NCBI RefSeq assembly: GCF_900167255.1
Contig: NZ_FUYB01000014.1
Span: forward strand, 45,230 to 109,229
DNA: 64,000 nucleotides
Source: Thiothrix eikelboomii
GTDB taxonomy: Bacteria; Pseudomonadota; Gammaproteobacteria; Thiotrichales; Thiotrichaceae
Reading direction: 5' to 3'
Shown here: one piece after another, positions 1 through 8,048 of the stretch
Numbering within the stretch: position 1 is the stretch's first letter
Layout: each line of letters begins with the position of its first letter
Program-made: the position numbers and the translations under genes
Notes under the pieces: model-generated
What the model saw: only the letters and a program-made list of their open reading frames with translations
Told to the model about the DNA's origin: nothing
Databases searched by the model: none

Positions 1-449
1 AAATCTAAGGCAGCCGCTTTCGCTTGAGCCTCATCTAAATGTGCACCCGCCATAATACAGCCACGTTGTGCACCTTTTTCCCGCAAAATCCGAGTTAAGC
101 GCCGCGTATCAATATCCGCAATCGCGACTACCTTATTGCGCTCTAAATAAGCAGGTAAAGACTCTTTCCCACGCCAATTGCTATAAATTCTCGGTACATC
201 ACGCACAATTAAACCCGCAGCATGAATCCGGTCGGACTCACAATCTTCAGGATTAACACCAACATTACCGATATGGGGATAAGTTAAAGTGACCATCTGA
301 CGCGCATAGGACGGGTCAGTTAAAATCTCTTGATAGCCAGTGAGAGCCGTATTAAATACAACTTCACCAACTGCTTGACCATCACAGCCAATGGAACGCC
401 CCCGAAAAACGCTACCGTCTTCCAGTACTAGCAGTGCCAGCTTGCTCAA
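1..449 (-). CDS. carA: Carbamoyl-phosphate synthase small subunit, N-terminal part (cut by window edge)
   Basis: The reverse strand reads as the amino-terminal half of CarA, the glutaminase subunit that supplies ammonia to CarB for arginine and pyrimidine synthesis. About 149 residues are visible, including [11 protein letters not shown] near the start, [17 protein letters not shown] and the [11 protein letters not shown] and DTRRLTR stretches typical of the family. The catalytic Cys-His-Glu domain lies outside the window. The start is TTG at 449: a good Shine-Dalgarno (GGAGG, 453-459) lies just upstream, and the nearest upstream ATG is followed at once by a stop. A 9-bp hairpin lies 28 bases further upstream. 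Confidence 0.93.
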   Translation of the reverse strand, partial: MSKLALLVLEDGSVFRGRSIGCDGQAVGEVVFNTALTGYQEILTDPSYARQMVTLTYPHIGNVGVNPEDCESDRIHAAGLIVRDVPRIYSNWRGKESLPAYLERNKVVAIADIDTRRLTRILREKGAQRGCIMAGAHLDEAQAKAAALD

Positions 450-477
450 AGGAACCTCCAAGTTCTACATATAATAA

Positions 478-500
478 CGGGATGGGGGTCACCCATCCCG
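478..500 (-). promoter_or_regulatory. 9-bp hairpin upstream of carA
   Basis: CGGGATGGG (478-486) and CCCATCCCG (492-500) form a perfect 9-bp stem with a 5-base loop. Read on the reverse strand it lies after the modF stop (591) and before the carA start (449), and is followed by TTATTATAT rather than a clean T run. It may be the modF terminator, or an attenuator-like element in the carA leader. The sequence does not decide. Confidence 0.5.
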
Positions 501-590
501 TGCACACGTAGGGGCGTATTTTACCCGTTGCTGATCGAGGTGTCCACGACCAGATGTTGTGCACTGCAATAAAACCCACTGAATTTAAGG

Positions 591-2006
591 CTAACCCAAG
601 GCTAAATGCTGCTGAATACCGGCAATCTGATCCTTGGCTCGATGATTAACATAGAGAACGGTCGTCTCCGTACCTGCACAAATTTTTTCAATCAAAGCCA
701 AGACTAATTGCCGATTTAGATCATCTAAACCTAAGCAAGGCTCATCTAAAATCAATAAGCTAGGGTGCTTAACCATCGCCCGCGCAATCAACACTAAACG
801 CTGATCACCATAAGATAATTGACTGAAAGATTCAGTCGCTCGTGCACTCATACCAAGTACAGCCAGCCATTGCTCAGCAATGATGCGTTCACGCTCCGTA
901 TATTTTTGATACAAACCAATACTATCGTAGAAGCCCGAAATAATTACATTGCGCACCGTGATGCTGACCCGATACTCCCACTGCAAACCGCTAGACACAT
1001 AACCGATATAACGTTTAATTTGCCAAATACTTTCACCGCTACCACGTTGCATACCAAATACAAAAATATCATTGGTATAACACTGCGGATGATCCCCCGT
1101 AATTAAATTTAACAGGCAGGTTTTGCCACTGCCATTTGGCCCTGTGACTTGCCAGTGCTCACCCGCTTGAATCGTCCAATCCAAATCAGTCAATACCTGC
1201 TTTTCATCATAAGCAATCCGGGCTTTGCGCAGCCGCACTAACGGCTGACTAGGGTCAAGTTTAGGAGGCAAATGCTCACGTGGGGCTTGTGGAATCGTTA
1301 AATCGGTGGTTTTTAAATGCAAAAGCTGCTGGAGATCCGCACTGGCTACGGGGTCACTCATCGCCACACAATGTAAAATTTGCCCGTGCTCCATATAAGC
1401 TAGATGTGTAATAAAACTGGGAATTTCATCCACGCGATTTAACACCATGACGATCCGAGTTTGACGCGCAAGCTCCAGCAATAAACCCGCAACCAGTATG
1501 GTTGATGCCGCATCTAAACCTTCAAATGGTTCATCTAACACCAGCAAATCGGGGCGGCAAGCTAAAGCGCGGATCAGCATTAGTTTACGAGTTTCACCCG
1601 TAGAGAGCTTACGGAAGCCACGCTCTAATAACGCCTCAAACTTAAATAACTCAATCAATTCGACCAACCGCTTTGGATCAGCCTCAGGAGAATTCAGCAA
1701 ATCCTTGACTGGCGTACCTTCTGGGATGACATCTAAAATATCCGCAGCATCTTTTTTGCGTTCTTGGGCGATTAACTCGGCTTGAGCCTCAAAGGACACT
1801 AAAGCCGTTTTCGCCACTAACCCGTGGATAGCTCCGCTGATAGGTTCACCCACCCCACATAAAATCGCAGCTAAAGCGGATTTACCCGCACCATTCCCAC
1901 CCAAAATCACCCAATGCTGCTCAGGGTCGAGCCGCCAATTGATCTGCTTTAGGCTGAAGTGTTGATTAAATCGGACACTGTAATTATCAAGGAGAATGCT
2001 GCTCAT
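591..2006 (-). CDS. modF: ModF-type double ABC ATPase
   Basis: This soluble protein of 471 residues has two ABC ATPase domains and no membrane segment. The first half has Walker A GGNGAGKS (36-43), signature LSTGE and Walker B LLVLDEP. The second has GPNGSGKT near 290, LSYGDQ and LLILDEP. Length and layout fit ModF (also called PhrA), a protein linked to molybdate metabolism whose exact role is not settled. No modA, modB or modC is in view. The start at 2006 has no convincing Shine-Dalgarno, because a 10-bp hairpin occupies the bases just before the ATG. Confidence 0.85.
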   Translation of the reverse strand: MSSILLDNYSVRFNQHFSLKQINWRLDPEQHWVILGGNGAGKSALAAILCGVGEPISGAIHGLVAKTALVSFEAQAELIAQERKKDAADILDVIPEGTPVKDLLNSPEADPKRLVELIELFKFEALLERGFRKLSTGETRKLMLIRALACRPDLLVLDEPFEGLDAASTILVAGLLLELARQTRIVMVLNRVDEIPSFITHLAYMEHGQILHCVAMSDPVASADLQQLLHLKTTDLTIPQAPREHLPPKLDPSQPLVRLRKARIAYDEKQVLTDLDWTIQAGEHWQVTGPNGSGKTCLLNLITGDHPQCYTNDIFVFGMQRGSGESIWQIKRYIGYVSSGLQWEYRVSITVRNVIISGFYDSIGLYQKYTERERIIAEQWLAVLGMSARATESFSQLSYGDQRLVLIARAMVKHPSLLILDEPCLGLDDLNRQLVLALIEKICAGTETTVLYVNHRAKDQIAGIQQHLALG

Positions 2007-2009
2007 TCA

Positions 2010-2040
2010 AGGCTCTAAACTATCAAAAAATTTAGAGCCT
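2010..2040 (-). promoter_or_regulatory. Perfect 10-bp hairpin abutting the modF start codon
   Basis: AGGCTCTAAA (2010-2019) and TTTAGAGCCT (2031-2040) form a perfect 10-bp stem with an 11-base loop. On the reverse strand the stem ends three bases before the modF ATG. It has no T run on the modF side, so it is a poor terminator for the copper chaperone gene upstream. It could be an operator or a structure that hides the ribosome site. Confidence 0.55.
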
Positions 2041-2097
2041 AGCGCAGCTCTGCCAATGCAGCAAGCACAAGCGGCTTATCCACCAACAAACACCAAC

Positions 2098-2616
2098 TTA
2101 ATGCATCGGTGCCACGATTTCTTTAATCGGTGCAGTCACGGTCACGGTTGTCCCCTCTTCAAAGGTCAAACTCAGGTCGACCCTCGCATTTGGCTGCAAG
2201 GCCTGCTTCAAACCAATCAGCATAATGTGAAAACCACCGGGCTTCAGCTCGACCGTTTCGCCAGCAGGCAAATCAATTTGTGCCACCTGCCGCATCTTCA
2301 TGATGCCACCTTCATTCACATGGTTATGCAACTCAACCACCTCCGCCACCTGACTAACCGCCTTGACTAAGGCATGCGCTTGCCGATCTTTATTTTGCAA
2401 TTGCATGAATACTGCACTATTTGGCTGCCCCGGAGGAACTGCACGGGCATAGGGAGCCTTCACTATAAAAAACCCATGCTCTGCTGTGACTGCGTTATCT
2501 GTAGCCACTGTTTTATGCATAGGAGCAGCCTGTTTATCACAAGCCAACACGATGGTACTTGCTGATAAGCTAAGGATTGCTCCCCAAGCTAACCAAGAAT
2601 ATTTGATTTTTTTCAA
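2098..2616 (-). CDS. PCu(A)C family periplasmic copper chaperone
   Basis: This 172-residue exported protein belongs to the PCu(A)C (DUF461) family, which carries Cu(I) in the periplasm, often towards cytochrome oxidase. The metal motif H-x10-M-x21-H-x-M can be traced from ELHNHV through IMKM to GGFHIML. The N-terminus is a signal sequence. VLACDK could be a lipobox, but the -3 residue is not the usual Leu, so lipoprotein status is uncertain. An extra Met/His-containing linker (APMHK) precedes the domain. It lies upstream of modF on the same strand. Confidence 0.87.
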   Translation of the reverse strand: MKKIKYSWLAWGAILSLSASTIVLACDKQAAPMHKTVATDNAVTAEHGFFIVKAPYARAVPPGQPNSAVFMQLQNKDRQAHALVKAVSQVAEVVELHNHVNEGGIMKMRQVAQIDLPAGETVELKPGGFHIMLIGLKQALQPNARVDLSLTFEEGTTVTVTAPIKEIVAPMH

Positions 2617-2685
2617 CGATTTAAACCTATTTAGAACAAAAACAAAGCCAGCCTTAGCTGATTATTAGCAAAGACTCGAGACTTG

Positions 2686-3303
2686 CTAATGATATAGGCT
2701 GTGTTCTTGAATATATTGATATACCGCATCAGGTAATAAGAAACGCACACTTTTCTTGGCTTTGCAGGCTTCACGAATCTTAGTGGCAGAAATTTCTAAG
2801 GGTGTTACTGATAAAAAGGTGACACGTCCCGCTGCGGTTGAACGCAGTTCACAGGTAGTTTGTGCTAATAATTCACCATACCAATCCTGCGGATCAGGGG
2901 CATACCCAGGGCGACTCATGACCACTAAATGGGCCAGCTGCATAATATCTTGCCAACGATGCCAACTGCGAAACGCTAAAAAGGCATCCATGCCCAGCAC
3001 AAAAGCGAGGGGTAGTTTTGTGCCCAAATCAGCTCGCAACGAGCTTAAGGTATCAACGGTATAAGAATTCCCTTGCCGATCAAGCTCGCGTCGATCTGCT
3101 TGAAATAAAGGCTCACCTGCAATGGCTAAATTTACCATCTCCCAACGCTGCTCAGCACTCGCTTTAGGTTGTGGCCGATGCGGCGGCACACTACCGGGAA
3201 TGAAGCGTAACTGCTCCATTCCACAACTTTCCGCAATTTCTAAAGCCGTGCGTAAATGTGCAAAATGAATGGGATCAAAAGTCCCGCCCATAATGCCAAT
3301 CAT
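2686..3303 (-). CDS. nadD: Nicotinate-nucleotide adenylyltransferase
   Basis: NadD transfers AMP from ATP to nicotinate mononucleotide in NAD synthesis. The protein opens with the nucleotidyltransferase motif [12 protein letters not shown] (6-17) and ends with a SATKIR segment, the family's second ATP motif (ISxTxxR type). At 205 residues it is of normal length. Its ATG overlaps the proA stop by 4 bases (ATGA), so the two are probably translationally coupled. Confidence 0.95.
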   Translation of the reverse strand: MIGIMGGTFDPIHFAHLRTALEIAESCGMEQLRFIPGSVPPHRPQPKASAEQRWEMVNLAIAGEPLFQADRRELDRQGNSYTVDTLSSLRADLGTKLPLAFVLGMDAFLAFRSWHRWQDIMQLAHLVVMSRPGYAPDPQDWYGELLAQTTCELRSTAAGRVTFLSVTPLEISATKIREACKAKKSVRFLLPDAVYQYIQEHSLYH

Positions 3304-4556
3304 AGGCGAATCTGCCCATCGCCTAACACGATATATTTTTGTGAAGTTAACCCTTCTAAACCCACCGGACCACGGGCGTGCAGTTTATCGGTACTAATCC
3401 CAATCTCTGCCCCTAGGCCAAACTCAAAACCATCCGCAAACCGAGTTGAGGCATTCACAATCACAGAACTAGAATCCACGACCCGCAAAAAATGGCGCGC
3501 TTTAGTATAGTTTTCCGTCATGATGGCATCGGTATGATGTGAACCATACTGATTAATATGCTCAATCGCTTGCTGCATCCCCGTCACCACCCGAATGGAG
3601 AGAATGGGCGCTAAATACTCGGTACTCCAATCAGCTTCAGTCGCCGCGTTCGCCGCTGGCAAATAATCACGAGTCTTAGGGCAACCGCGCAGCTCAACCC
3701 CTTTTTCAGAAAATTTTGCGGCTAATACTGGTAAAATTTGAGCGGCGACCGTTTCAGCTACTAACAGGGTTTCCATTGCATTACACACACCGTAACGATG
3801 AGTTTTCGCATTCAGTGCAACCGTCACTGCTTTTGCTAAATCCGCTTCATCATCAATATAGACATGACAAATCCCATCAAGATGCTTAATGACTGGAATC
3901 AATGACTCCTGACTGACTCGCTCAATCAAACTCTTACCGCCACGGGGGATAATTACATCCACATAGTCTTTAGCTCTAAGCAATTCCCCAACCGCCGCAC
4001 GATCCGTCGTTTCAATCACTTGCACACAGTTGGCGGGCAAATTAGCCGCTGTTAAACCATCCTGCACACAAGCAGCAATCGCACGATTAGAGTGAATTGC
4101 TTCAGAACCCCCGCGTAAAATCGTTGCATTACCCGATTTTAAACATAAACCCGCTGCATCGGCGGTTACATTTGGGCGTGACTCATAAATAATGCCAATC
4201 ACCCCTAAAGGCACACGCATACGCCCGACTTGAATACCCGTTGGACGATAATTTAGATCAGTGATTGAGCCAATCGGGTCGGCTAAACTTGCAATCTGCC
4301 TCAAGCCCTCCGCCATCCCTGCCAAGGTTTTATCGCTGAGCGTTAAACGATCAAGCATCGCACTATCTAAACCCTTAGCACGCCCTGCACTCAAATCCTT
4401 AGCATTTTCTGCTTGTAGCCAACTCGCTTTCGCTAGTAAAGCGTCCGCCATTGCATGCAAAGCTTGATTCTTAGCAGCTGTCTCAGCACTGGCTAATACG
4501 GCAGCGGCAGCACGTGCTTGTTGACCCACGGCCTGCATATAATCTGTGATATTCAA
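3300..4556 (-). CDS. proA: Gamma-glutamyl phosphate reductase
   Basis: ProA reduces gamma-glutamyl phosphate to glutamate semialdehyde in proline synthesis. The aldehyde-dehydrogenase fold is clear: [39 protein letters not shown] and the catalytic-Cys region [17 protein letters not shown] start at 4556 gives 418 residues, the usual family length, and has GAGG nine bases upstream. The frame can be extended to 4595 but that adds residues homologues lack. It is the first gene of the proA-nadD pair. Confidence 0.94.
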   Translation of the reverse strand: MNITDYMQAVGQQARAAAAVLASAETAAKNQALHAMADALLAKASWLQAENAKDLSAGRAKGLDSAMLDRLTLSDKTLAGMAEGLRQIASLADPIGSITDLNYRPTGIQVGRMRVPLGVIGIIYESRPNVTADAAGLCLKSGNATILRGGSEAIHSNRAIAACVQDGLTAANLPANCVQVIETTDRAAVGELLRAKDYVDVIIPRGGKSLIERVSQESLIPVIKHLDGICHVYIDDEADLAKAVTVALNAKTHRYGVCNAMETLLVAETVAAQILPVLAAKFSEKGVELRGCPKTRDYLPAANAATEADWSTEYLAPILSIRVVTGMQQAIEHINQYGSHHTDAIMTENYTKARHFLRVVDSSSVIVNASTRFADGFEFGLGAEIGISTDKLHARGPVGLEGLTSQKYIVLGDGQIRL

Positions 4557-4634
4557 CGTCTTAATCCTCAAGTTCTTTGCAACTAAGAATATCACGATTA
4601 GCTTAAATCCGATGATAAAAACGGAAGGCTAACG

Positions 4635-5006
4635 ATGCTTGCAAACCTTTTTTGGTATTTGGTGATTCCAATGGCCACTCTATGGCTGGCTTATAACTTG
4701 GGTTGGCAGCGTGGTTATGCGAATGGCTTTCTAGTCGGTAAAGATGAAGGCCTTAAAGAGGGTAAACTAATCGGTGAGAAACTCGGGATTGAAAAAGGCG
4801 TGAAAGAGCGCATTCTCAATCATCTAAAAGGTTCAGATGGTGGGGTTTTGGATGAAACAGAAAGACAGATTCGCGCCAAGTTGTATGCTGACCTCACCAA
4901 AAAGCCGCCAGCCCTACCGCCCATTTTACCCAAGCCTAACTATCGAGTGTATGGATGGACAGCCGTCAGTTTAGCTGGCGTATTGTTGGTGTTTTGGTTG
5001 CTCTAA
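4635..5006 (+). CDS. Small membrane protein with two terminal helices
   Basis: The product of 123 residues is not recognised. It has a hydrophobic helix at each end (about 3-22 and 105-123). Between them is a charged, glycine-periodic stretch (about 28-58: GKDEGLKEGKLIGEKLGIEKG) resembling a short amphipathic repeat, and a Pro-rich run (KKPPALPPILPKP) before the second helix. It lies between proA and pheA on the opposite strand and ends 4 bases from the pheA stop. Confidence 0.7.
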   Translation: MLANLFWYLVIPMATLWLAYNLGWQRGYANGFLVGKDEGLKEGKLIGEKLGIEKGVKERILNHLKGSDGGVLDETERQIRAKLYADLTKKPPALPPILPKPNYRVYGWTAVSLAGVLLVFWLL

Positions 5007-5010
5007 ACGC

Positions 5011-6096
5011 CTACATCACAGCAACCGGATAAGAGCCTAATACTTTCAGTAAATCCACATCATCGCGCAGGATACTTAAAGCTTGTTGCACATTAGCATC
5101 CGCTTCATGCCCTTGCACATCCACAAAAAACACATAATCCCAATTCATATTGCGGGAAGGACGCGATTCAATCCGTGACATATCCACCCCATTTTCAGCC
5201 AAAGGTTGCAATAAATGATACAGCGAACCGGGGCGATTAGGTGCGGAGACTAAAATCGAAGTTTTGTCCTTGCCACTGGCGGACACGTGTTGATCACCGA
5301 TCACTAAAAAGCGCGTAGTATTATTCGGTTGATCTTCAATATTGTGCTGCACAACTTCCAGCCCATAAATGGATGCTGCTTGCTGGCTACCGATAGAAAC
5401 AGACTCTGGATCTAAAGCACAGAGCCTAGCTGCTTCTGCATTACTACTAACCGCAATCCGCTCAGCATGTGGAAGATTTTTATCCAACCAATAGCGGCAT
5501 TGGGCTAAAGATTGTTGATGAGAATAAATTTTTGCAGCCTGTTGCCATTCAGCCTGCTTGCACATCAAGGTCTGATTGATGCGCAGCATAATTTCGCCAC
5601 AAATCCGCAAGGGCGATTGCATAAACATATCCAGCGTATGCGTAATCATGCCCTCGGTGGAGTTTTCAATAGGTACGACACCATAACGCACTCGACCTGC
5701 CTCAACTTCGCGGAAAACCTGCCCAATTGAGTCGACCGGCAAAGTCGCAATCCCATTCCCAAAATGTTTAAAGGTAGCTTCTTGCGTAAACGTACCCGCA
5801 GGGCCTAAATAAGCGATTTTCATCGACTCCTCAAGGGCAAGGCAGGCGGAAATAATTTCCCGATATAAACGACTGACTTGCTCATTCCGTAAAGGCCCCA
5901 GATTCTGTGTTTGCATCCGCCGGAGGATTTGCGCCTCGCGCTCAGGACGGTAAAACACCGCATTAGGGTCTTCGGCTAATTTCGCATGAGCGACTTGTTC
6001 AGCACAGCGAGCACGTTCGCTTAAAAGCTGCAATACTTGATCATCTAAAGCATCAATCCGTTCCCGCAAAGCTTTTAAATCTGTTATTGCTGCCAT
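5011..6096 (-). CDS. pheA: Bifunctional chorismate mutase / prephenate dehydratase
   Basis: This P-protein converts chorismate to prephenate and then phenylpyruvate. The AroQ-type mutase helix occupies about 1-90 (LRERIDALDDQVLQLLSERA). The dehydratase domain begins at IAYLGPAGTFTQEA and has NSTEGMI and the catalytic TTRF motif. A C-terminal ACT domain (SILVSAPNRPGSLYHLLQP, then SRIESRPS) provides phenylalanine feedback. ATG at 6096 (361 residues) fits family length and has GAGGGG upstream; the frame is open to 6126. It follows serC on the same strand, an order common in gammaproteobacteria. Confidence 0.95.
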   Translation of the reverse strand: MAAITDLKALRERIDALDDQVLQLLSERARCAEQVAHAKLAEDPNAVFYRPEREAQILRRMQTQNLGPLRNEQVSRLYREIISACLALEESMKIAYLGPAGTFTQEATFKHFGNGIATLPVDSIGQVFREVEAGRVRYGVVPIENSTEGMITHTLDMFMQSPLRICGEIMLRINQTLMCKQAEWQQAAKIYSHQQSLAQCRYWLDKNLPHAERIAVSSNAEAARLCALDPESVSIGSQQAASIYGLEVVQHNIEDQPNNTTRFLVIGDQHVSASGKDKTSILVSAPNRPGSLYHLLQPLAENGVDMSRIESRPSRNMNWDYVFFVDVQGHEADANVQQALSILRDDVDLLKVLGSYPVAVM

Positions 6097-6152
6097 TGTT
6101 CTCACTCCCCTCTCAACCCTGTTCAACCGTTTTTAACCGCTTTTAACCTTGT

Positions 6153-7238
6153 TCAACCGTGCTTGGCTTCAAAATCCCGCATGAAGGCAATCAAGGCATC
6201 CACACCTTCCTCGGGCATCGCATTATAAAGGCTAGCACGCATTCCGCCTACTAAACGATGGCCTTTAAGCGTGACTAAACCTACTTGGGCTGCCTCATCC
6301 AAAAAGCGTTGTTCAAGCTTAGGGTTAGCTAAGGTAAAAGGTAGATTCATCCATGAGCGGCAATCAGGATCAACGGGATTATGATAAAAATCACTCTGAT
6401 CAATCGCTGCATACAGTTTACTGGCCTTGCGTTGATTAATTTGTGCCATCGCCTCCAAGCCACCTTGTTGCAATAGCCATTGAAAGACTAAACCCGCCAA
6501 ATACCAAGCATAAGTGGGTGGCGTGTTGTACATGGATTCCGTTTCAGCATATAGCTGATAATTGAACATGCTAGGCGTGCCCTCCATGACTTGACCTAAT
6601 AAATCTTCACGCACAATCACGATGGTCAGACCTGCAGGGCCAATATTTTTTTGTGCCCCTGCATAGATCAAGCCAAAACGGCTGACCTCAATCGGGCGGG
6701 AGAGAATATCGGAAGACATATCCACCACTAAAGGCAGATCACCCAGCTCGGGAATCCAATCAAATTCCACACCGCGAATCGTTTCGTTCGAGGTGTAATG
6801 TAAATAGGCGGCAGCAGGATTCAGCTGCCAAGTTGCCAAGGGTGGAATCGTGGTGTAATGGCTGGCTGCACTGGAGGCAACCACATTTAGATCAAGATAA
6901 CGCCTACCCTCTTCAATGGCTTTCAAAGACCAATCACCCGTATCTAAATAATCCGCTTGTGATTTGCCACGGGCGAGATTCATCGGAATCATTGCAAATT
7001 GGCTATGTGCTCCACCTTGTAAGAACAAGACTTTGTAATTCTGCGGGATCTGCATCAAGGTGCGCAAATCCGCCTCAGCTTGAGCTGCTATTGACATAAA
7101 CTCCCTACCACGATGGCTCATTTCCATCACGGACATGCCAGAGCCATGCCAATCTAAGAGTTCGGCTTTTGCTTGTTCGAGTACTGCATGCGGTAATACT
7201 GCAGGGCCTGGGCTGAAATTGAAGACGGGCTGCTTCAT
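6153..7238 (-). CDS. serC: Phosphoserine aminotransferase
   Basis: SerC makes 3-phosphoserine from 3-phosphohydroxypyruvate and glutamate, and also serves vitamin B6 synthesis. Landmarks are NFSPGPAVLP at the N-terminus, GGAHSQFAMIPMN, the PLP-lysine motif GAQKNIGPAGLT (about 194-205) and the C-terminal HRLVGGMRASLYNA. At 361 residues it has standard length. The pheA start lies 57 bases downstream across a short TTCAACCG-rich linker. An AT-rich region of 247 bases upstream presumably carries the promoter; no clean site is assigned there. Confidence 0.96.
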   Translation of the reverse strand: MKQPVFNFSPGPAVLPHAVLEQAKAELLDWHGSGMSVMEMSHRGREFMSIAAQAEADLRTLMQIPQNYKVLFLQGGAHSQFAMIPMNLARGKSQADYLDTGDWSLKAIEEGRRYLDLNVVASSAASHYTTIPPLATWQLNPAAAYLHYTSNETIRGVEFDWIPELGDLPLVVDMSSDILSRPIEVSRFGLIYAGAQKNIGPAGLTIVIVREDLLGQVMEGTPSMFNYQLYAETESMYNTPPTYAWYLAGLVFQWLLQQGGLEAMAQINQRKASKLYAAIDQSDFYHNPVDPDCRSWMNLPFTLANPKLEQRFLDEAAQVGLVTLKGHRLVGGMRASLYNAMPEEGVDALIAFMRDFEAKHG

Positions 7239-7485
7239 GATGCCGCGCTAAGTCCTATGGCTAAATAATGAAGGCGCTATGTTCCCATATTGCAGGCTTA
7301 GATGGCAAACGCCTCAAATCCCTCGCTTGTATTTGATTACTCTGATTGCATCTTGCTTACCTACCTGTGGGTTGCTGGCAGGTTCGAAGGTTGTGAAGGT
7401 AATATTTTCATAAGTTCTTAAATTTTACATAACATAAAATAAAAGAATAAAATAACTAGATAAAACTTAAGTACTAAACCTGTGA

Positions 7486-7875
7486 TTAAATATTGCAGCG
7501 GTCAAAACTCTTGTAAGGATTAAACTGCCCTAGTTGTGGATTATAACGATATATCGCGTAGCAGCGCTCAATCCCACCATGCCCAACCGATTGCAAAACC
7601 GCTAAATCATTCAAGCCATCACGGTCATAATCATTTATTTTCAAATACAGCTGACGCCAACCGCTATACAAAAAAGGATTGAGCGCCTCTAAAACCACAG
7701 GCTGGCTTTCCCCTACTTGCAGCAGCACCAAACCCTCTTCAATAAAAGCCCAAGCGGCTAAATTTGGCTGGATTTCAAAATAAACCTCGTGTTGATCAAG
7801 ATTGGCTGCACGGATAAAGGCGCTAGGTAAAAGAAAAAATAAACTAATCAATAGGCACTGAAAGGGTTTTAACAT
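7486..7875 (-). CDS. Small secreted protein with a Ca-binding-like loop
   Basis: The 129-residue product starts with a cleavable signal sequence (about 1-23, ending FIRAANL). The mature part holds one Asp-rich loop, NDYDRDGLNDLAVL, of the kind found in FG-GAP/VCBS repeats and dockerin-like calcium sites. Two Cys near the C-terminus (ERCYAIY and DRCNI) could form a disulfide. It stands alone, divergent from the lipoprotein gene at 8049. Function unknown. Confidence 0.65.
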   Translation of the reverse strand: MLKPFQCLLISLFFLLPSAFIRAANLDQHEVYFEIQPNLAAWAFIEEGLVLLQVGESQPVVLEALNPFLYSGWRQLYLKINDYDRDGLNDLAVLQSVGHGGIERCYAIYRYNPQLGQFNPYKSFDRCNI

Positions 7876-8048
7876 ATACTAAATAACCTCTTAACTGCAA
7901 AACTCAGCAGCTGCTCGAAGAAAACTGTCTCTTTATTCCAAGTATGGGCTAAGCATACTTATTATTAGGACTTAAAAAGCAAGCTTCTCAACTTCATTGT
8001 TGAATAGGCTGGCTTTGGATTAGGACAATAAGCTAGGGGAAACATTCC

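Noticed and set aside
6110..6160. TTCAACCGT-like direct repeats between serC and pheA
   Set aside because: Short, simple and partly inside the possible pheA extension; no clear function.
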